Shown: positions 21,168 to 33,141 of the stretch, piece after piece
How the letters are laid out: every line of letters begins with the position of its first letter
How positions within the stretch are numbered: the first letter of the stretch is position 1
NCBI RefSeq assembly: GCF_025370935.1
Contig: NC_133472.1
Coordinates: forward strand, 2,176,161 to 2,240,160
Length of the DNA stretch: 64,000 nucleotides
Direction: 5' to 3'
Source: Choristoneura fumiferana
Lineage: Eukaryota > Arthropoda > Insecta > Lepidoptera > Tortricidae
Notes under the pieces: generated by a model
What the model was told of the DNA's origin: nothing
Seen by the model: the letters and a program-made list of their open reading frames with translations, nothing else
Databases searched by the model: none
Program-made: the position numbers and the translations under genes

Positions 21168-21277
21168 TCATCTCGTTTTTGGACTACGCGTGCCCGGAGC
21201 CCGTCGATACAGCCTTGAGTCCCGAACCCACCAAAATCGTCTTGAACAATTATCTTAACAGATACGGTGACAACTGA
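21168..21277 (+). CDS. Orphan terminal exon, unknown protein
   Basis: The acceptor TTCTCTTTCAG is followed by 35 sense codons and TGA, with coding-like codon use and a low-complexity-free sequence: I-S-F-L-D-Y-A-C-P-E-P-V-D-T-A-L then S-P-E-P-T-K-I-V-L-N-N-Y-L-N-R-Y. I do not recognise the family. The exon needs one base of a split codon from an upstream exon, which I cannot place. Coding status is inferred from codon quality and the good acceptor. Confidence 0.45.
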
Positions 21278-21539
21278 CAATTAGCCGTTGGACTCGGATT
21301 CCGATTAAATCGTCAGCTCAACCAATCAGAAGCTTTCTCAGTTTTTAAGCGAGGAGAAGCATATCCTAAATCTATAGCCCAACTAACCAACCAAAACTCG
21401 TGGCTGTTGGCAAAATTGCCACAAAAACAACTTATAAAAAAAAAACTTGTGGCTAAAAATATTGCAGCGGCAACTCGACACTGAAGAACAGCCAAAATTA
21501 AAAAAAAAAAAAAAAAAAGAACAGCCTATTTAAAGAGCC

Positions 21540-21785
21540 ATGGACCGTTTTCTGGCCTATTTAATATACGAAGCAGCATTGAAAATGGAGGGAAGCGACC
21601 AAAATACGTTGCGTCACAAAATGTACAGCTTCATGTATAGGATGTGCGTTTGTATGCGTCTCTATGTGATCGAGTCGTGGCCGGATATTTTGAGAGACTT
21701 CAATGAATTCTTATATTCCATGTTCAATCCCGCTGCGCCCGTCGTGGTGCCTGTATGTATGTGCGAACTTCATGATCGTTTTTAG
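21540..21785 (+). CDS. 81-codon ORF, possible first exon, unknown
   Basis: The ATG follows a 19-A run by about 30 bases. The product is helical and Met/Tyr-rich (M-D-R-F-L-A-Y-L-I-Y-E-A-A-L-K-M-E-G), unlike the random ORFs nearby. A donor-like CCT|GTATGTATG occurs at codon 71. If unspliced, the stop codon is supplied by the first bases of the foldback element at 21784, so the native 3' end may have been cut off by that insertion. No family recognised. Confidence 0.35.
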   Translation: MDRFLAYLIYEAALKMEGSDQNTLRHKMYSFMYRMCVCMRLYVIESWPDILRDFNEFLYSMFNPAAPVVVPVCMCELHDRF

Positions 21786-22163
21786 GGTTCCGGAGCCAAA
21801 ATGGCAAAACGGAACCCTATAATTTCGCCATGTCTGTCTGTCTGTCTGTCCGTCCGTCCGCGCTTTGCTCAGGGACTATCAATGCTAGAAAGCTGTAATT
21901 TTGCACGGATATATATGTAAATACAATAAAAATTGTAAAAAAATTTTTTAGAGTACCTCCTATAGACGTAAAGTGGGGTTGATTTTTTTTTCTTATTTTC
22001 TTTTTTTGAATTTTAATTGTACCATTTTATCAGCATAGCTTAACTATATATCCGTGCAAAATTACAGCTTTCTAGCATTGATAGTCCCTGAGCAAAGCCG
22101 CGGACAGACAGACACGGCGAATCTATAAGGGTTCCGCTTTTGCCATTTTGGCTCCGGAACCCT
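21784..22163. mobile_element. Foldback element, AGGGTTCCGGAGCC termini (380 bp)
   Basis: The left end AGGGTTCCGGAGCCAAAATG is complementary to the right end CATTTTGGCTCCGGAACCCT. The arms extend about 150 bp through TAGAAAGCTGTAATTTTGCA, which recurs inverted. TCTG/TCCG microsatellites lie inside. A partial copy is at 18339-18410. Confidence 0.8.
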
Positions 22164-23287
22164 AAAATTGAGGCTGATAACACTTGCTATACACTGATTA
22201 AACCATGTTGATACTTAGATATTATTAAAATTTTCCAGATATTAAATTATACTCGGGACTCTGCAAGCTGCATCAAAATTCATGTAGTAATGTGTGAAAG
22301 TTGATGATGCACTTTATGAGTCCCTTGGTACATCTTATGACCTTTGTCAGTGACCATTTACGTACAGTCCAGACGCATCAATTTTTGGACCAATTTGACC
22401 AGATTAGCATTGAATATATCTTCTAACAATTCTAACATAATCCTTTAACATTTGCATTTTGAGGATGTTAGGAGGTTGAATTAAACAAAAAATAAGTATA
22501 AAAATTTCTAAGCCGCGGAATAGAATGACAATATACAAAATGTCAAAAATTACAATTTTGACGATCAGCTGTCATCGTTCATCCACCATTACCTCTCATA
22601 TTTCGTTTTAAAACCTACTAGACACTGGCAAAATTGTCCTCCAATGGACAGAGCCATATTTTTCTAAAAAATCTAATCTAATCTACAATTTTGACAGTCA
22701 AAAATGATACCAGATTAGAGTTTCGTAAAAAATGCGTGGACAGCCCTGCTTTCGCTGGCCAGAGTCTACTTAGTTATTTATTTTCAATGAGGGTTTTCAC
22801 AGAGGCGAAATATCTCTAGATGGCGTTCGGCGTTAGTATTGTGAGATAATAAATATAACGAAATTGTGTAAGGTACTTTTTCATCACACTTGCTCGTAAA
22901 CAGTGCCGTAACATGCAGGCTACCTTGGTTGCAACCCCCCAAATAAAACCCTCGACCTTAATGTGTTTGTCATGAAGCCCTTGGTCGGTAAACGAGTCGT
23001 TGCCCGTACTAATTTTCTTGTCATGAAGCCCAAGGTCGGTAAATGAGTTTGTTACTGCATGGTGTGCTGCAGCGCCTTTACAAATTCACTCGCAAGTGTG
23101 ATGAAAAACATTGTATGTCGCACGGGCGGGTACTAGAATTACGAACATCGACTCATGAAAGGCTTCTAATACTCTCGTTCGTAATTCCTTATTTACCGCC
23201 CTTAAGACACAATGTATATTGTATAACTTGCTGATTATACTTGATGTTATATGTTAATGATTGTTGTTCTCGATGAGGCTGTATTGC
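22164..23287. other. AT-rich spacer with dispersed repeat
   Basis: Contains CACATTGTATGTCGCACGGG-type sequence at about 23100-23220 (also at 40895-41045 and 47485-47615), whose halves are inverted relative to each other around TACGAAC...GTTCGTA. No gene. Confidence 0.4.
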
Positions 23288-23702
23288 AATGAGGGCTATC
23301 GTTTTTTGTCTCACTAGATGGCGCACTGTTGCTTGAGGTTTTTAAGTATGGCTTTCAAAGTCTGTTTTTAAGGGTGTGAAAAACAAAGTTTAGATTAAAA
23401 TCATATTTAATACACCTTAAAACCGTATCATAAAAATATCAAGCATGCCACAGTGTTGCATAGTCCCCGTTTTGTTCGGAAAAAAGGGACGACAAAGGTT
23501 TCTGAAAGACAAAACTGTCTCAAACACAGACATTCATTGCCCCGTAATGTATGATGATGATGATGATTGCAAAATATTCACAAAATTATTCTAATTATAA
23601 ATAAACCCGCGTAGCTCACCCAAAAACTGAGATTTGACATTTCGGAGACCTCACGCTACACTAGCGCCTCTAGTGGCGAATTCATACGCGATAGCCCTCA
23701 TT
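23288..23702. mobile_element. AATGAGGGCTATCG MITE, copy A (~415 bp)
   Basis: Ends AATGAGGGCTATCG and CGATAGCCCTCATT form 14-bp terminal inverted repeats (with GCG before the right one). The interior includes CACTAGATGGCGCACTG and TAGCGCCTCTAGTGGCG, a further inverted pair. Other copies: 37635, 44562, 58746, 61619 and a 3' half at 35082. Confidence 0.85.
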
Positions 23703-23902
23703 AGTCCATTCCATATATGTTAGGCCTAAGAGGAATGCGTTGTGATAGTTTATATCTAGCTTGCTATGAGAAAGTGTCTTCGGACAAAGATATACAGGTA
23801 TATAATAAACTATTTCATGTAAACTAGACTTTTTATTCCTTTATTCCATGTACTGACTCCTTCTGCACTAATGGTTTTAGGAAATAATATAATCATTTAT
23901 CA

Positions 23903-24007
23903 AAATCGGTTCAGCCGTTGAGTATTTACGAGAGGACATATGAATAGAGATACATACTCGTACATACGCGTCAAACAGATAACCTCCCTTCTTCGGAGTC
24001 GGGTAAA
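23903..24007 (+). repeat. LINE-tail-like repeat, second copy
   Basis: AATCGGTTCAGCCGTTGAGT and following bases match 15570-15678. Confidence 0.5.
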
Positions 24008-24035
24008 AAAGGTATTCAGACACCAATAAAAATCA

Positions 24036-24884
24036 CCACATCGAAACAATAATTTATTGTGTCTTACCGCATTTATTTAAAATATCGCTAATTATACTGT
24101 ATACATGGTTATTCTAATTACAATAAATATTTACAATAGATAATAGGTACGATAATTACAGCGACCATTATACAAATAATACTTTCCGACGGTTCCTCTA
24201 AACATACTTGGGGACAAAGATAGGAACGCATACCGTTGATCGAATGTTTTTTTCACAGAGTGATCACTTCATCGAATAAATACAAACTTAGTAGCAAGCC
24301 AACATTTGATCAAAGGATTTATAAGCGGAGTATCTCCCTTATAAGCATTCCTTGTTAATTTGTCCCAAGTGCATAATAACAATTATATTACACATATTAG
24401 TTACTAATTAATAACATACGCAGCCGAACCCTGGATGGGATGGCCAGCGATTTTATATGGAACTAATACTATTAAAGTTCAAATGAAACCAAGGGTAGAA
24501 AATGATTGTTCAACACTTTCACTCAGTGCCCATATGTGGAGCACGAAGAGTGCGTGGCCCACATACAGGACACTGGACTCAATGAGAAAAAACTTGGGAG
24601 TATCTCGAGAAAGTTTGTAAGTATACAGCTTTGTTATATCGGACACCTAACGCGATTGGAGTTCCTGCGGTCTCAATGCCTAAATGAATCGAGCTCCGGT
24701 TAAGCTCAAAGTTGCACCCCCAAAGTAGATCCTCCCAAGTGGGATAGGCACTTAATTCCTTCGACTTGAACCCCTGGACAAAAGAATTGGCGTGAAGGCG
24801 GAATTCGTCGTGGACTCGCTCTTAAGGCGACGTTGAAGACGGTAGGTATATACTAGCTCGGAATCCCACCTTAAACAAAACCTG
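24036..24884. other. Unassigned, possible 3' UTR or old repeat
   Basis: Begins with ATTTATTGTG (AATAAA on the minus strand), so it could be the 3' end of a minus-strand transcript. No open frame longer than 65 codons and no family recognised. Confidence 0.25.
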
Positions 24885-25000
24885 CAGGGCTACTACGAAA
24901 CTCGAAGTTCGTATCGTACCGTCCCTCTCGCTCTCGTATTAAATAGTATAAGTGTCAGAGGGACCGCACGACACGAACTTCGAGTTTTGTAGAAGCCCTG
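24885..25000. mobile_element. CAGGGCTACTACG palindromic MITE (116 bp)
   Basis: CAGGGCTACTACGAAACTCG on the left pairs with CGAGTTTTGTAGAAGCCCTG on the right. The arms include GAAGTTCGTATCGTACCGTC. Best-defined member of the family in this window. Confidence 0.85.
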
Positions 25001-25581
25001 CTGAGGCCGTATTCTCCAACGCGCTGACGTTCGCGATCGCATACACCGTCTCTTTCTATCCTCATCTTATACAGAGTGACAGAAAGAATCGGTGAAAACG
25101 ACTGTGATTCCAAATGTGTCAGACAATAAGGCTGTTCACCCACTATGTCCAAGGTGTTCAACTTAGGTGTACAATAAATCATATATCGTCAAATCAACTA
25201 CAATAATTTGATTATTTTCAAGTCATCAATGTAAAATTAAAAGTGCATTCAAATTAATAAATAATAGTACTTTATGCAACTGTTACGTGATAGGGGTCCG
25301 TAAGACACGAGTCTGGTTTTAAAAACGATCACATGAGTGTTTTAAGGCCTAATTACGCACAGTTGCATACAATATTTTATCTACACACATATTATAAGTA
25401 TACTCTAAGATGGGTTCAGAAACCGATGACAAATGACTTGCAGTACTATATTATTTGATACTGTAATAAATATTACGTTACTGGCTGTTACATACTACCA
25501 CAGACAAGAAAGTTGTCATAGTAAGTAATATCGGATGTTCATTGCCAACGGTTTTTGAACGCATTATAGAGGACTTATGAT

Positions 25582-25801
25582 ACCGTAAACTGCTTCAACT
25601 TTGCCCTCTGGCCCCAACATTGCCTGATTCGATTTAGAGTCGATAACTTAGCATCCTTTAGGTTTTTAAACTTTTATCCCCCCGTAATAATAATTCCCGT
25701 GTAGGTAAAAGTTTAAAATCAATAAGAGTGCTAAGTTATCGACTCTAAATCAAATCAGGCAATGTTGGGACCAGAGGGCAAAGTTGAAGCAGTTTACGTT
25801 A
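25582..25801. mobile_element. Foldback element with ~75-bp arms (220 bp)
   Basis: The left arm TACCGTAAACTGCTTCAACT and on through GATTTAGAGTCGATAACTTA is repeated in inverted form ending AAGCAGTTTACGTTA. Only the central ~70 bp is unpaired. Single copy here. Confidence 0.8.
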
Positions 25802-25886
25802 TGTGTAGATAAAAATGCATAATTAATGCAACCAGTCTTTTTCAGATTCGACAAATAATCATTTTTATAGCGTTTTTTTTAAGTTA

Positions 25887-26156
25887 ATGGGACGAAAAGA
25901 TAGCCCCGTTAGCGATGAAAATCATGCATTTAACATACAGGGTGTTGCAGATAGCTGTTTAACGGAAAATAAAGGTTATTTTTATTCTTATGAATTAATA
26001 TTGGACTATTGGCCTCAACAAAAACTTGATAACGTCTTGACGTGCTTAGACGTTAGACTGGACGTGAAACACGTGTCCAACGGTTGTCTAAATTTTCGTG
26101 CTCGGCTAATGTTAGACAACGTATACACTAAATCCCTTGTAGGTGCTTTAACTTAG
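25887..26156 (+). other. 89-codon ORF, doubtful
   Basis: Open from ATG to TAG with some coding-like composition (ends K-S-L-V-G-A-L-T), but no recognised motif, no splice context, and inexact internal inverted repeats (GACGTGCTTAGACG...). I treat it as probably non-coding. Confidence 0.2.
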
Positions 26157-26855
26157 GTCACGGGTCCGTGCAAATTTATGTTATGTTTCTATTTAGTTAT
26201 TTTTAATCCGTAGGTACCTATTATTTGAGACAAACCACTATAGAGCACTTTTCTCACAAACGGAATATAAACAGAGCGTAGTTAGCTGGTTTCGAACCGG
26301 CCCTTGTGGTGTAATGGTGATAGTCGGATCTGTGTTACTGCCGACCGCCCTTACAATAAATGGGTCAATAAACTTTTTTACCAACATTTTTCAAACAATT
26401 GCAGCTTTTTGTAAGTAAACATGTTTTTTCTGTAATTTAATAGATGGTGTACATGAATACATGCCATCCTACGTAAGTTCAACCTATTAAACCGTGAAAT
26501 ATCTTGTTGGAAGTACGATTTTTTGGTAACGCCAGAGACAATTTTGGTAACGCAGGAGACGCCCAAAGTGTCGGTAAAACAGTTGATTGGCTTAAATACG
26601 TAAATGATTTTTTTTTTCAACCGGTTCTTGGGTAACTTTAACCCAATACGCTTATAAATATAGTTCAAATGAGGACGTGGGTAAAAGCTGTTGTTTCAGT
26701 ACGTCTACCCGATGTTCTAAGACGTCAAAGAAGTGACGTCATCCTTAACGAAAATTTCCAATGAACATAGGACTTGTTAACTACTCGGGATACATTTTGT
26801 TACATCCTGTATATTGCAATTGTTTAATCTCTTTTTCCGTTAAATAAAGATGTGC

Positions 26856-26990
26856 CAGGCCCTATACCACGAAATGCAAAACTCGAACTTCGTATGTTGC
26901 CGTCCCGCTGACGCTTATGTCATTTAATACGCGAGTGAAAGGGACGGTGCGATATGAACTTCCATTTGCGAGTCGTAGTAGCCCATCAGG
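26856..26990. mobile_element. CTACGAA-type palindromic MITE, variant
   Basis: ACTCGAACTTCGTATGTTGC...GATATGAACTTCCATTTGCG arms with GTCGTAGTAGCCC at the right end. A subfamily also seen at 54903-54995. Confidence 0.65.
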
Positions 26991-27172
26991 ATTGCCACCT
27001 TTGAAGTAAAATGTAATATATTTTACTAAACATGTTGGAGAGAGGAAAGTTGGAGAAAAAAGTACAGGTTTAATAATAATCGATACAAATTTTCCATGAG
27101 TATTTATACTTTCAGCTACCGAATGCTTTATTGACAGTACCTATAGTATAATATTATGTAGGTACAGTCACC

Positions 27173-27297
27173 AGCACCAATATCTGACACAACAAGCGTG
27201 CATAAATATCTGATACGACTCTATTTCTAGGGCCAGAAGTACGTGTCAGATATTTTTGCACGCTCCGCTGCGGCATATATTAATGCTGGTGACTGTA
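27173..27297. mobile_element. MITE with TACAGTCACCAGCA termini (125 bp)
   Basis: TACAGTCACCAGCACCAATA pairs with TATTAATGCTGGTGACTGTA. The arms include ATCTGACAC/GTGTCAGAT. Confidence 0.8.
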
Positions 27298-28094
27298 CAG
27301 GTGGCAATCCTAACCGCATCCTGTATCATTCTATCTAGGAAACATTAATATCAGCTAGTTACAAAGCGAAGTTACAAATGTAAGACACTGCTGTGTGCCG
27401 GAAGACTTTTATATATATTGCGTACTTATTTAACTATGCCCTGCATTTGGCAATGTAACTGACTCCAGTAAACAGGGAAAAATATGATTTTAGTCCCTAA
27501 CTGCATAAAGTAATATGGGAGTTGCCACTAATCATCTTCGACGTACTAGGGCAGCTATACACATAAGAGGATCAGCATTAGGATCTCTCGCGATCTCTCC
27601 TTTCTTTTCATACTAATAATTCTCCTATTTTGTACTGCCAAAGGAACTACTGCTAATAAACGAGAGTATTTCGTCACTACTTCGAAAAAATCTCGTATCT
27701 AAAATCAATATGTCAACAAAATTGAACCTTGACGTAATGTTCGTAAGGTCCACTCAGAAAAATTATCTACTTTGAGATAAGAGTTTTTTTTAAAGTAGTG
27801 ACGATTTGTCGATTTTAAAAGCCAATATGAACTTGTTCGCCTAATACGGTCAGGTGTTAATTAAATAACTGAAAACTTGAAAGTAACTTCTTCAAAATTG
27901 GAATTAGAATCGGGTGTTTTTTTTTTAAATCCCTCTTGTCACAGTGCGGCCAGTACTGATACGAATTAACGAGGTTGAATATTATTTACTTAATTAATAA
28001 CATTTTAATACTGGCCATTTTTCTGTCAGTGTTAGTTTTGATTTTCTTATAAAAATGGCAACTGGCAAGTACGAATTGTAAGAGTAGGGCGGGG

Positions 28095-28385
28095 TTAGTA
28101 TCATTTCGTCTAAAAAGCAGCTGGTCTACGTAACAAATTAGCAATTGGTCTAAGTACCAACTTGTCTAAGTATCAAGTGGTCTAAAGTTCTTTGACTCTA
28201 AGCGGAGCTCCTATTCCAAGTGGCTGAGGCGCCTTGACGCAACTCTAACCTAACCTAACCTAAGTACTATGTTTTTTCAAGTTTTCTACAAAAACAGGTC
28301 AGGACCAGTTGCTTTTTAGACCACTTGCTACTTAGACCAGCTGCTTTTTTAGACGAACTGATACCAACCCCTGTTGACGGACTTA
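28095..28385. mobile_element. Foldback element with interstitial telomeric motif
   Basis: Left GTCTAAAAAGCAGCTGGTCT pairs with right AGACCAGCTGCTTTTTTAGA. The interior holds TCTAACCTAACCTAACCTAA, about 3.5 units of the insect telomeric CCTAA repeat, and multiple GGTCTAAGTA phrases. Confidence 0.6.
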
Positions 28386-28735
28386 GTAAAAGGATTTTTT
28401 TTTTGTTATAGTTTACACTAACTTTAAATAAATAAAAAAATTGGTGTCTCGTCTGAGTTTTCAGTTATTTAATTAACTTCTTGTATACTTATGTATTTTT
28501 CAGCGAAAATACATCAATATAAATAGGTATTATATAGGATTTGTGCCCGCTTATGTGTATAGCAACCTCATCGGTAGTGTTCCTCATCTATAGTCGAGTG
28601 TTCAAAAAGTTGGATATCATAAAGGTGGTAGTCAAAATTAGTAAATTTTCCGTTCTGACTCGAAAATGCACTAATAATAAAGCCCACTTTACACTGCAAG
28701 CGGAGAGGACTCATTAATGACCAAACGCATTCACT

Positions 28736-28828
28736 GCCACCGACGCACATATGCGTTTTCGCAACATCGCCCAGTGCCGCTGTCATAATTATTCATACAT
28801 TTTGAACGCACATGTGCGTCGGTGGCAC
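28736..28828. repeat. GCCACCGACGCACAT inverted repeat
   Basis: GCCACCGACGCACATATGCG is matched by CGCACATGTGCGTCGGTGGC 60 bp on. A small foldback element; the minus-strand ORF across it is incidental. Confidence 0.6.
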
Positions 28829-29282
28829 CTGTGGGAGTCGGGACTTCATAGAGCTCCGGTGTAAGTACGATCGTTGCACGTCATTATACTTCGTTTTTTT
28901 AGCATTTGAAATAGGGTAAACAATCTTGGCGATCACATTCAATCTTTAGGCAATCTTTTTACTGAAAAACGTTTTGAAAAAGGCATCTTTAACCACAGCT
29001 CGTATTGTCTGACACTTGGGACCACAATTGTTTTCACCACTCCTTTCTTTCACACAGTATAAGACAATGTTAGAAAGAGATGGTGAATGCGATCGCGAGC
29101 AGCGCGTTAGAGCGTTTTCAGATTAAAACGCCCATACGATACCGGCGCAAGTAAAATGTATGAAATATGATCCGATATCGGATCGGATAAACAGAAAATG
29201 CTCTTCGACAATACGGCCTAATTTACTGGATATTACAAGAGACCGTATTGTTTAAGACCCCATTTAGACTACCTACAAGAGA

Positions 29283-29406
29283 ACTGAAAATACAAACTGA
29301 AATATAGATGCACAAAAAAACCAGAAAAATAAGACCAGCACTGGGAATCGAACCCAGGTCCTCGGCATTCCGTGCCGCGTGCTATACCTCTACACCACTA
29401 CAGGAC
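29283..29406 (-). mobile_element. tRNA-derived SINE, minus copy
   Basis: The tRNA-like head (box B GGTTCGATTCCCA on the minus strand) plus tail TGTGCATCTATATTTCAGTT. A second tail in inverted orientation follows at 29570-29700. Same family as 13540 and 56038. Confidence 0.7.
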
Positions 29407-29699
29407 AACGGTACAGACACGAATTTCCCCTATGCACCACATATCTCAGCTTGTTTGTTTCTTATTTAGCCACTTAAGCAGTGACGCTAGCGACATCTAT
29501 ACCGTAGCCCTCATCGAGAAACTTTCGGCACTCCATTGGAACTAACCGCTCACCCGGACAAGATACTGGTCTTATTTTTCCGGTTTTTCTGTGCATCTAT
29601 ATTTCAGTTTGTATTCTCAATTTAGGTTTTACGGGATGACCGTAAAAGTAAAAATTTGGAATTGAAATAAAAAATACAAAAAGATTCCAAAAAACAATC

Positions 29700-30777
29700 T
29701 CACAAGAGAACATGCATACGAGTTTCACTACATTGCGGTATTTGTTTGATCAACTGAATTCAATGTCCCTCAATAATCTGCGATGTAATGCAACTTGCAT
29801 AAGTTCTTGCATGGTCTAAATGGGGCTTAACTTGCGGATGCTTGCTATCGCGTTCACTATTTCTTTCTGTCTAACGGTATGGAGATGGTGACAGAAAGAG
29901 ATGGCGAGAGCCCGCGCGTTAGACAATAAGGCCACAGATCACTAGAGAAATACAAGACAAAGTTCAGCGCATTTAAATATAAACCTTGATTGATACTATT
30001 TAGGGTCCAATTTGAGAACAGGACTCTCATATTTTTAAGCTATTTCACACAATTCGCTCCCACCACAATACATTATATTTTAATATTGCGTTTAATAATT
30101 TATCACCAATTTACACTATATGTTAAAAAATGCAATTATTTATTTAACAAATTTATTAATTACTACTGACCTATTAATTTTTCAACTTCAATGCGATTCG
30201 ACTTATTTAAGTTAATGACAGCTCCTTTTTGAACCGGACTGTACATAGATCATAATATATTGCGAAATATGTAAAACTTTACTATCGATTGATGTAATTG
30301 ACTGTACATATGACAATCCCTATAAAATATTAAAATAGTATATTAACGTCTTTTGTTTAATAGGGGATTTCTATGACGGCTATACTTAGTTATTTTAGCA
30401 TTACAAATAGGGTAAACAATCTTGAAGTCTTTTCATTGAAAAACGTTTTTAAGAAAACAGTAACTATTACTTATGATACCAAAAGTATGTAAATGATCAT
30501 ATGGTCCTTGCTAATTGTTACAATATTTGCTGTTATTTATTTTTCAAAAGTGTTTCTCAATAAACACGTCAAGACCGTTTAAATTCCTTATAGTATGGTT
30601 GGTGCTAATATCGCAGTCGTTTGACAACTTTGAAATTTGTAACACGTTTGTATGATTATATGTATAACTAAATGAGCCAATCGCAAGCAAGGCCGTAAAC
30701 GTCAAAAAGACCTCTCACAACGCCATCTAGCGATATAACGCCTGTCGAGGAACCTCATGGTATGGAAGAAGTTAAAG
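29700..30777. other. AT-rich spacer
   Basis: Only short fragments of the TACAGTCA MITEs (GACTGTACAT near 30238 and 30300) and an ATTGCATTACATCG-like repeat at 29789. No gene. Confidence 0.35.
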
Positions 30778-31364
30778 GGCATATTTGAATATCGAAAGTT
30801 AAATATCTATGGGTAAAATGTCGATGTTCAAAATATCGACTGTATCAAAATATCGAAAACTAAAATAACGAAAGTTAATATTGTCGAATGGTTAGATAAT
30901 TTAAGTCCAATATATCGAAAATATATTTATCTACAAAAGTGACATCGAAAGATATAAATATCGAAGTCCAAAATATCGAAGTACAGAATATCGAATATCC
31001 TATGTATGAACTATCACGTGACAGGGTTGACGGAGCTCGGCAGCGGCCGGCGAGTGCTAAAAATGACCAGATTATGTAAAATAAATGCTATTAAGAGAAA
31101 GGACCAATAAATAATCCATTTATATGTACGATATTTCAATTTTCGACATTCAAATATGTTGACATTTACAACTTAGATATATTGGCTATCGATATTTTTA
31201 CTCATTCGATATTTTAATCAATCGACATTTCAATCTTCGACTTTTTGACCATAGGTATAACAACTTTCGATATTGTGATACAATCGATAATTTAATTTTC
31301 GATATTTTGAACATCGACATTTTAACCGTAGGTATTTTAATTTTCGATATTCAAATATGTGACC
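30778..31364. mobile_element. AATATCGA-rich foldback element (~587 bp)
   Basis: The two halves are mirror-related: CATATTTGAATATCGAAAGT at the left and TTTTCGATATTCAAATATGT at the right. Between them roughly twenty copies of (A/T)ATCGA or TCGAT(A/T) are scattered on both strands at about 15-25 bp spacing. Confidence 0.7.
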
Positions 31365-32034
31365 AGGTAAAGAGCTAGATTGATTCTAATACTCATATCT
31401 CATATTTTTACAATAACAATAAATTCAACGGTTGAAGCGTATGACTTATGGATATGTATAGAGCGGTGTAGTTTGAAATTATAGAGGGTGTTTTAAGCGA
31501 GTTTGACTAAATGATGTTAGTTTTTCAAGTTGTTTTTAATATAAGTCTAAGAAAGTTTCCATGGATTGTCTATGTTAAAATTGCGTATCAAGGGTACGTT
31601 ACATGACAAAGTATTATATGACATCTTCAGTAGAGTGCATTAATATGCACTTAATCTAACCGTTCAAAAATATGTACCACATACACTTATTCCGACGTAA
31701 AGGCCGTCGTAATATATTTTAAAGTGGTTCAAATACATACATATTTTTGTAAGTAGTTGACTGTGCAGCAGTCAGCTTTGAAACGTCACTACGAGGTAGT
31801 ATTTTTTTTTTAACAGCGATCTCTCAATGCAGAGTTACGTCTGTTTTCAAGGAAAATGAACCCTCCACAGCGTTAAGGCAATATTATAGGCACTACCTTT
31901 ACACAAGGACAACATCTACAATGACTTACGTTACTTATGTACATTTTTCCGTCAAATTGCGCGGGGACGATGCAAAGTACAGCCCACTGTGCCGCATAGT
32001 TTAGTGTCAATATTACAGACATACTAGGTTATTT

Positions 32035-32092
32035 TTAATCATCAATCTTTTTCGGCGCATTCTTCTTGGCAATGATGGTCTTTCCGAAAGCG
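32035..32092 (-). CDS. Orphan terminal exon, unknown protein
   Basis: On the minus strand an acceptor-like TTTTTTAAACTACCAG precedes one base and 18 sense codons, A-F-G-K-T-I-I-A-K-K-N-A-P-K-K-I-D-D, then TAA. The GCC/AAG/ATC codon use is coding-like. No upstream exon found and no family recognised. Short length makes chance possible. Confidence 0.3.
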
Positions 32093-33141
32093 CTGGTAGT
32101 TTAAAAAATGACGTGTAAAAGTGCCCATTGCGGCCTATTTACTGAATAAGTCATTTCAATTTTGAATTTAAACTATTTAATACGAGAGTGAGAGGGTACG
32201 ATACGAACTTCAATTTTGGAATTTCGGAGTACGCCCTCTGATATTAGCCTTTTTTTAAATGGCGTCGCAAGAGCGACTCTAAACGTCCGTTCACACAGTC
32301 AATAATATACTTATAGCTTAAGAGTATTGCTTTTAGTCGGCGTGGTGGGAGCGTATCAGTAATGCTAGGAACTTCTAAATCTAGGCACCTTCTGGACCTA
32401 GGACTGTCCAGCTATCGCTATGTAGACGCGTGAACATTTATATACAAGAAACCCGAGGATGTAGGTACACACAGTACCCTCGGGTAGAGATCGTCCAATG
32501 TGAAAAAATCTCCTCCAATTTGTACACCATTGATTTTTAAATGAGCTTTACCTTATATCAATCCAATTTATGAAGAGCGTTAACAAAGACGCCATTAACC
32601 CGACCACAGACATTTAGTGATGTGAAAACCTAGAACCTATTGCAAAATAATTAATCTGTTCAGTAAATCGATTAATTTATGAAGTGAATAGATCAAAGTA
32701 TTTTTGTCTATTTTATTATTAACAATACCTGATTTAATTCCAAAGGTTATTTATTCAATTAAAAAAGCAATAACTATTTTTTTTATTTGAAGATAGGTAA
32801 ACAGAAATCGCTTATTCAATCGAGCATTAATCGATTTTTAAAATGCCAAATTTTCCACCATCTCTAAGCTAGTTTATGCTACTTCAAATTATACCAATGT
32901 TTCATTCAAGAAATAACAAGATTTTTGTAGAAAAAAAGTGATTATACCTCACGTAAGATACGAACTATAGATAAATGTGTTATTGATTCGATCCAGTGCA
33001 TGTTTATACAATAATTTTGATGAAATCGGTTGGTTTACACTTTATATAAATAGGATTGATATAAAGCATGTATGTTTCAAATAATGTCACGATTGGATTC
33101 GCCGACAACTAGTTGCCAATGGGGGTTTCTATGACAGGCAG
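32093..33141. other. AT-rich spacer
   Basis: A fragment of the CGAAGTTCG MITE family lies at 32172-32235. Nothing else supported. Confidence 0.35.
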
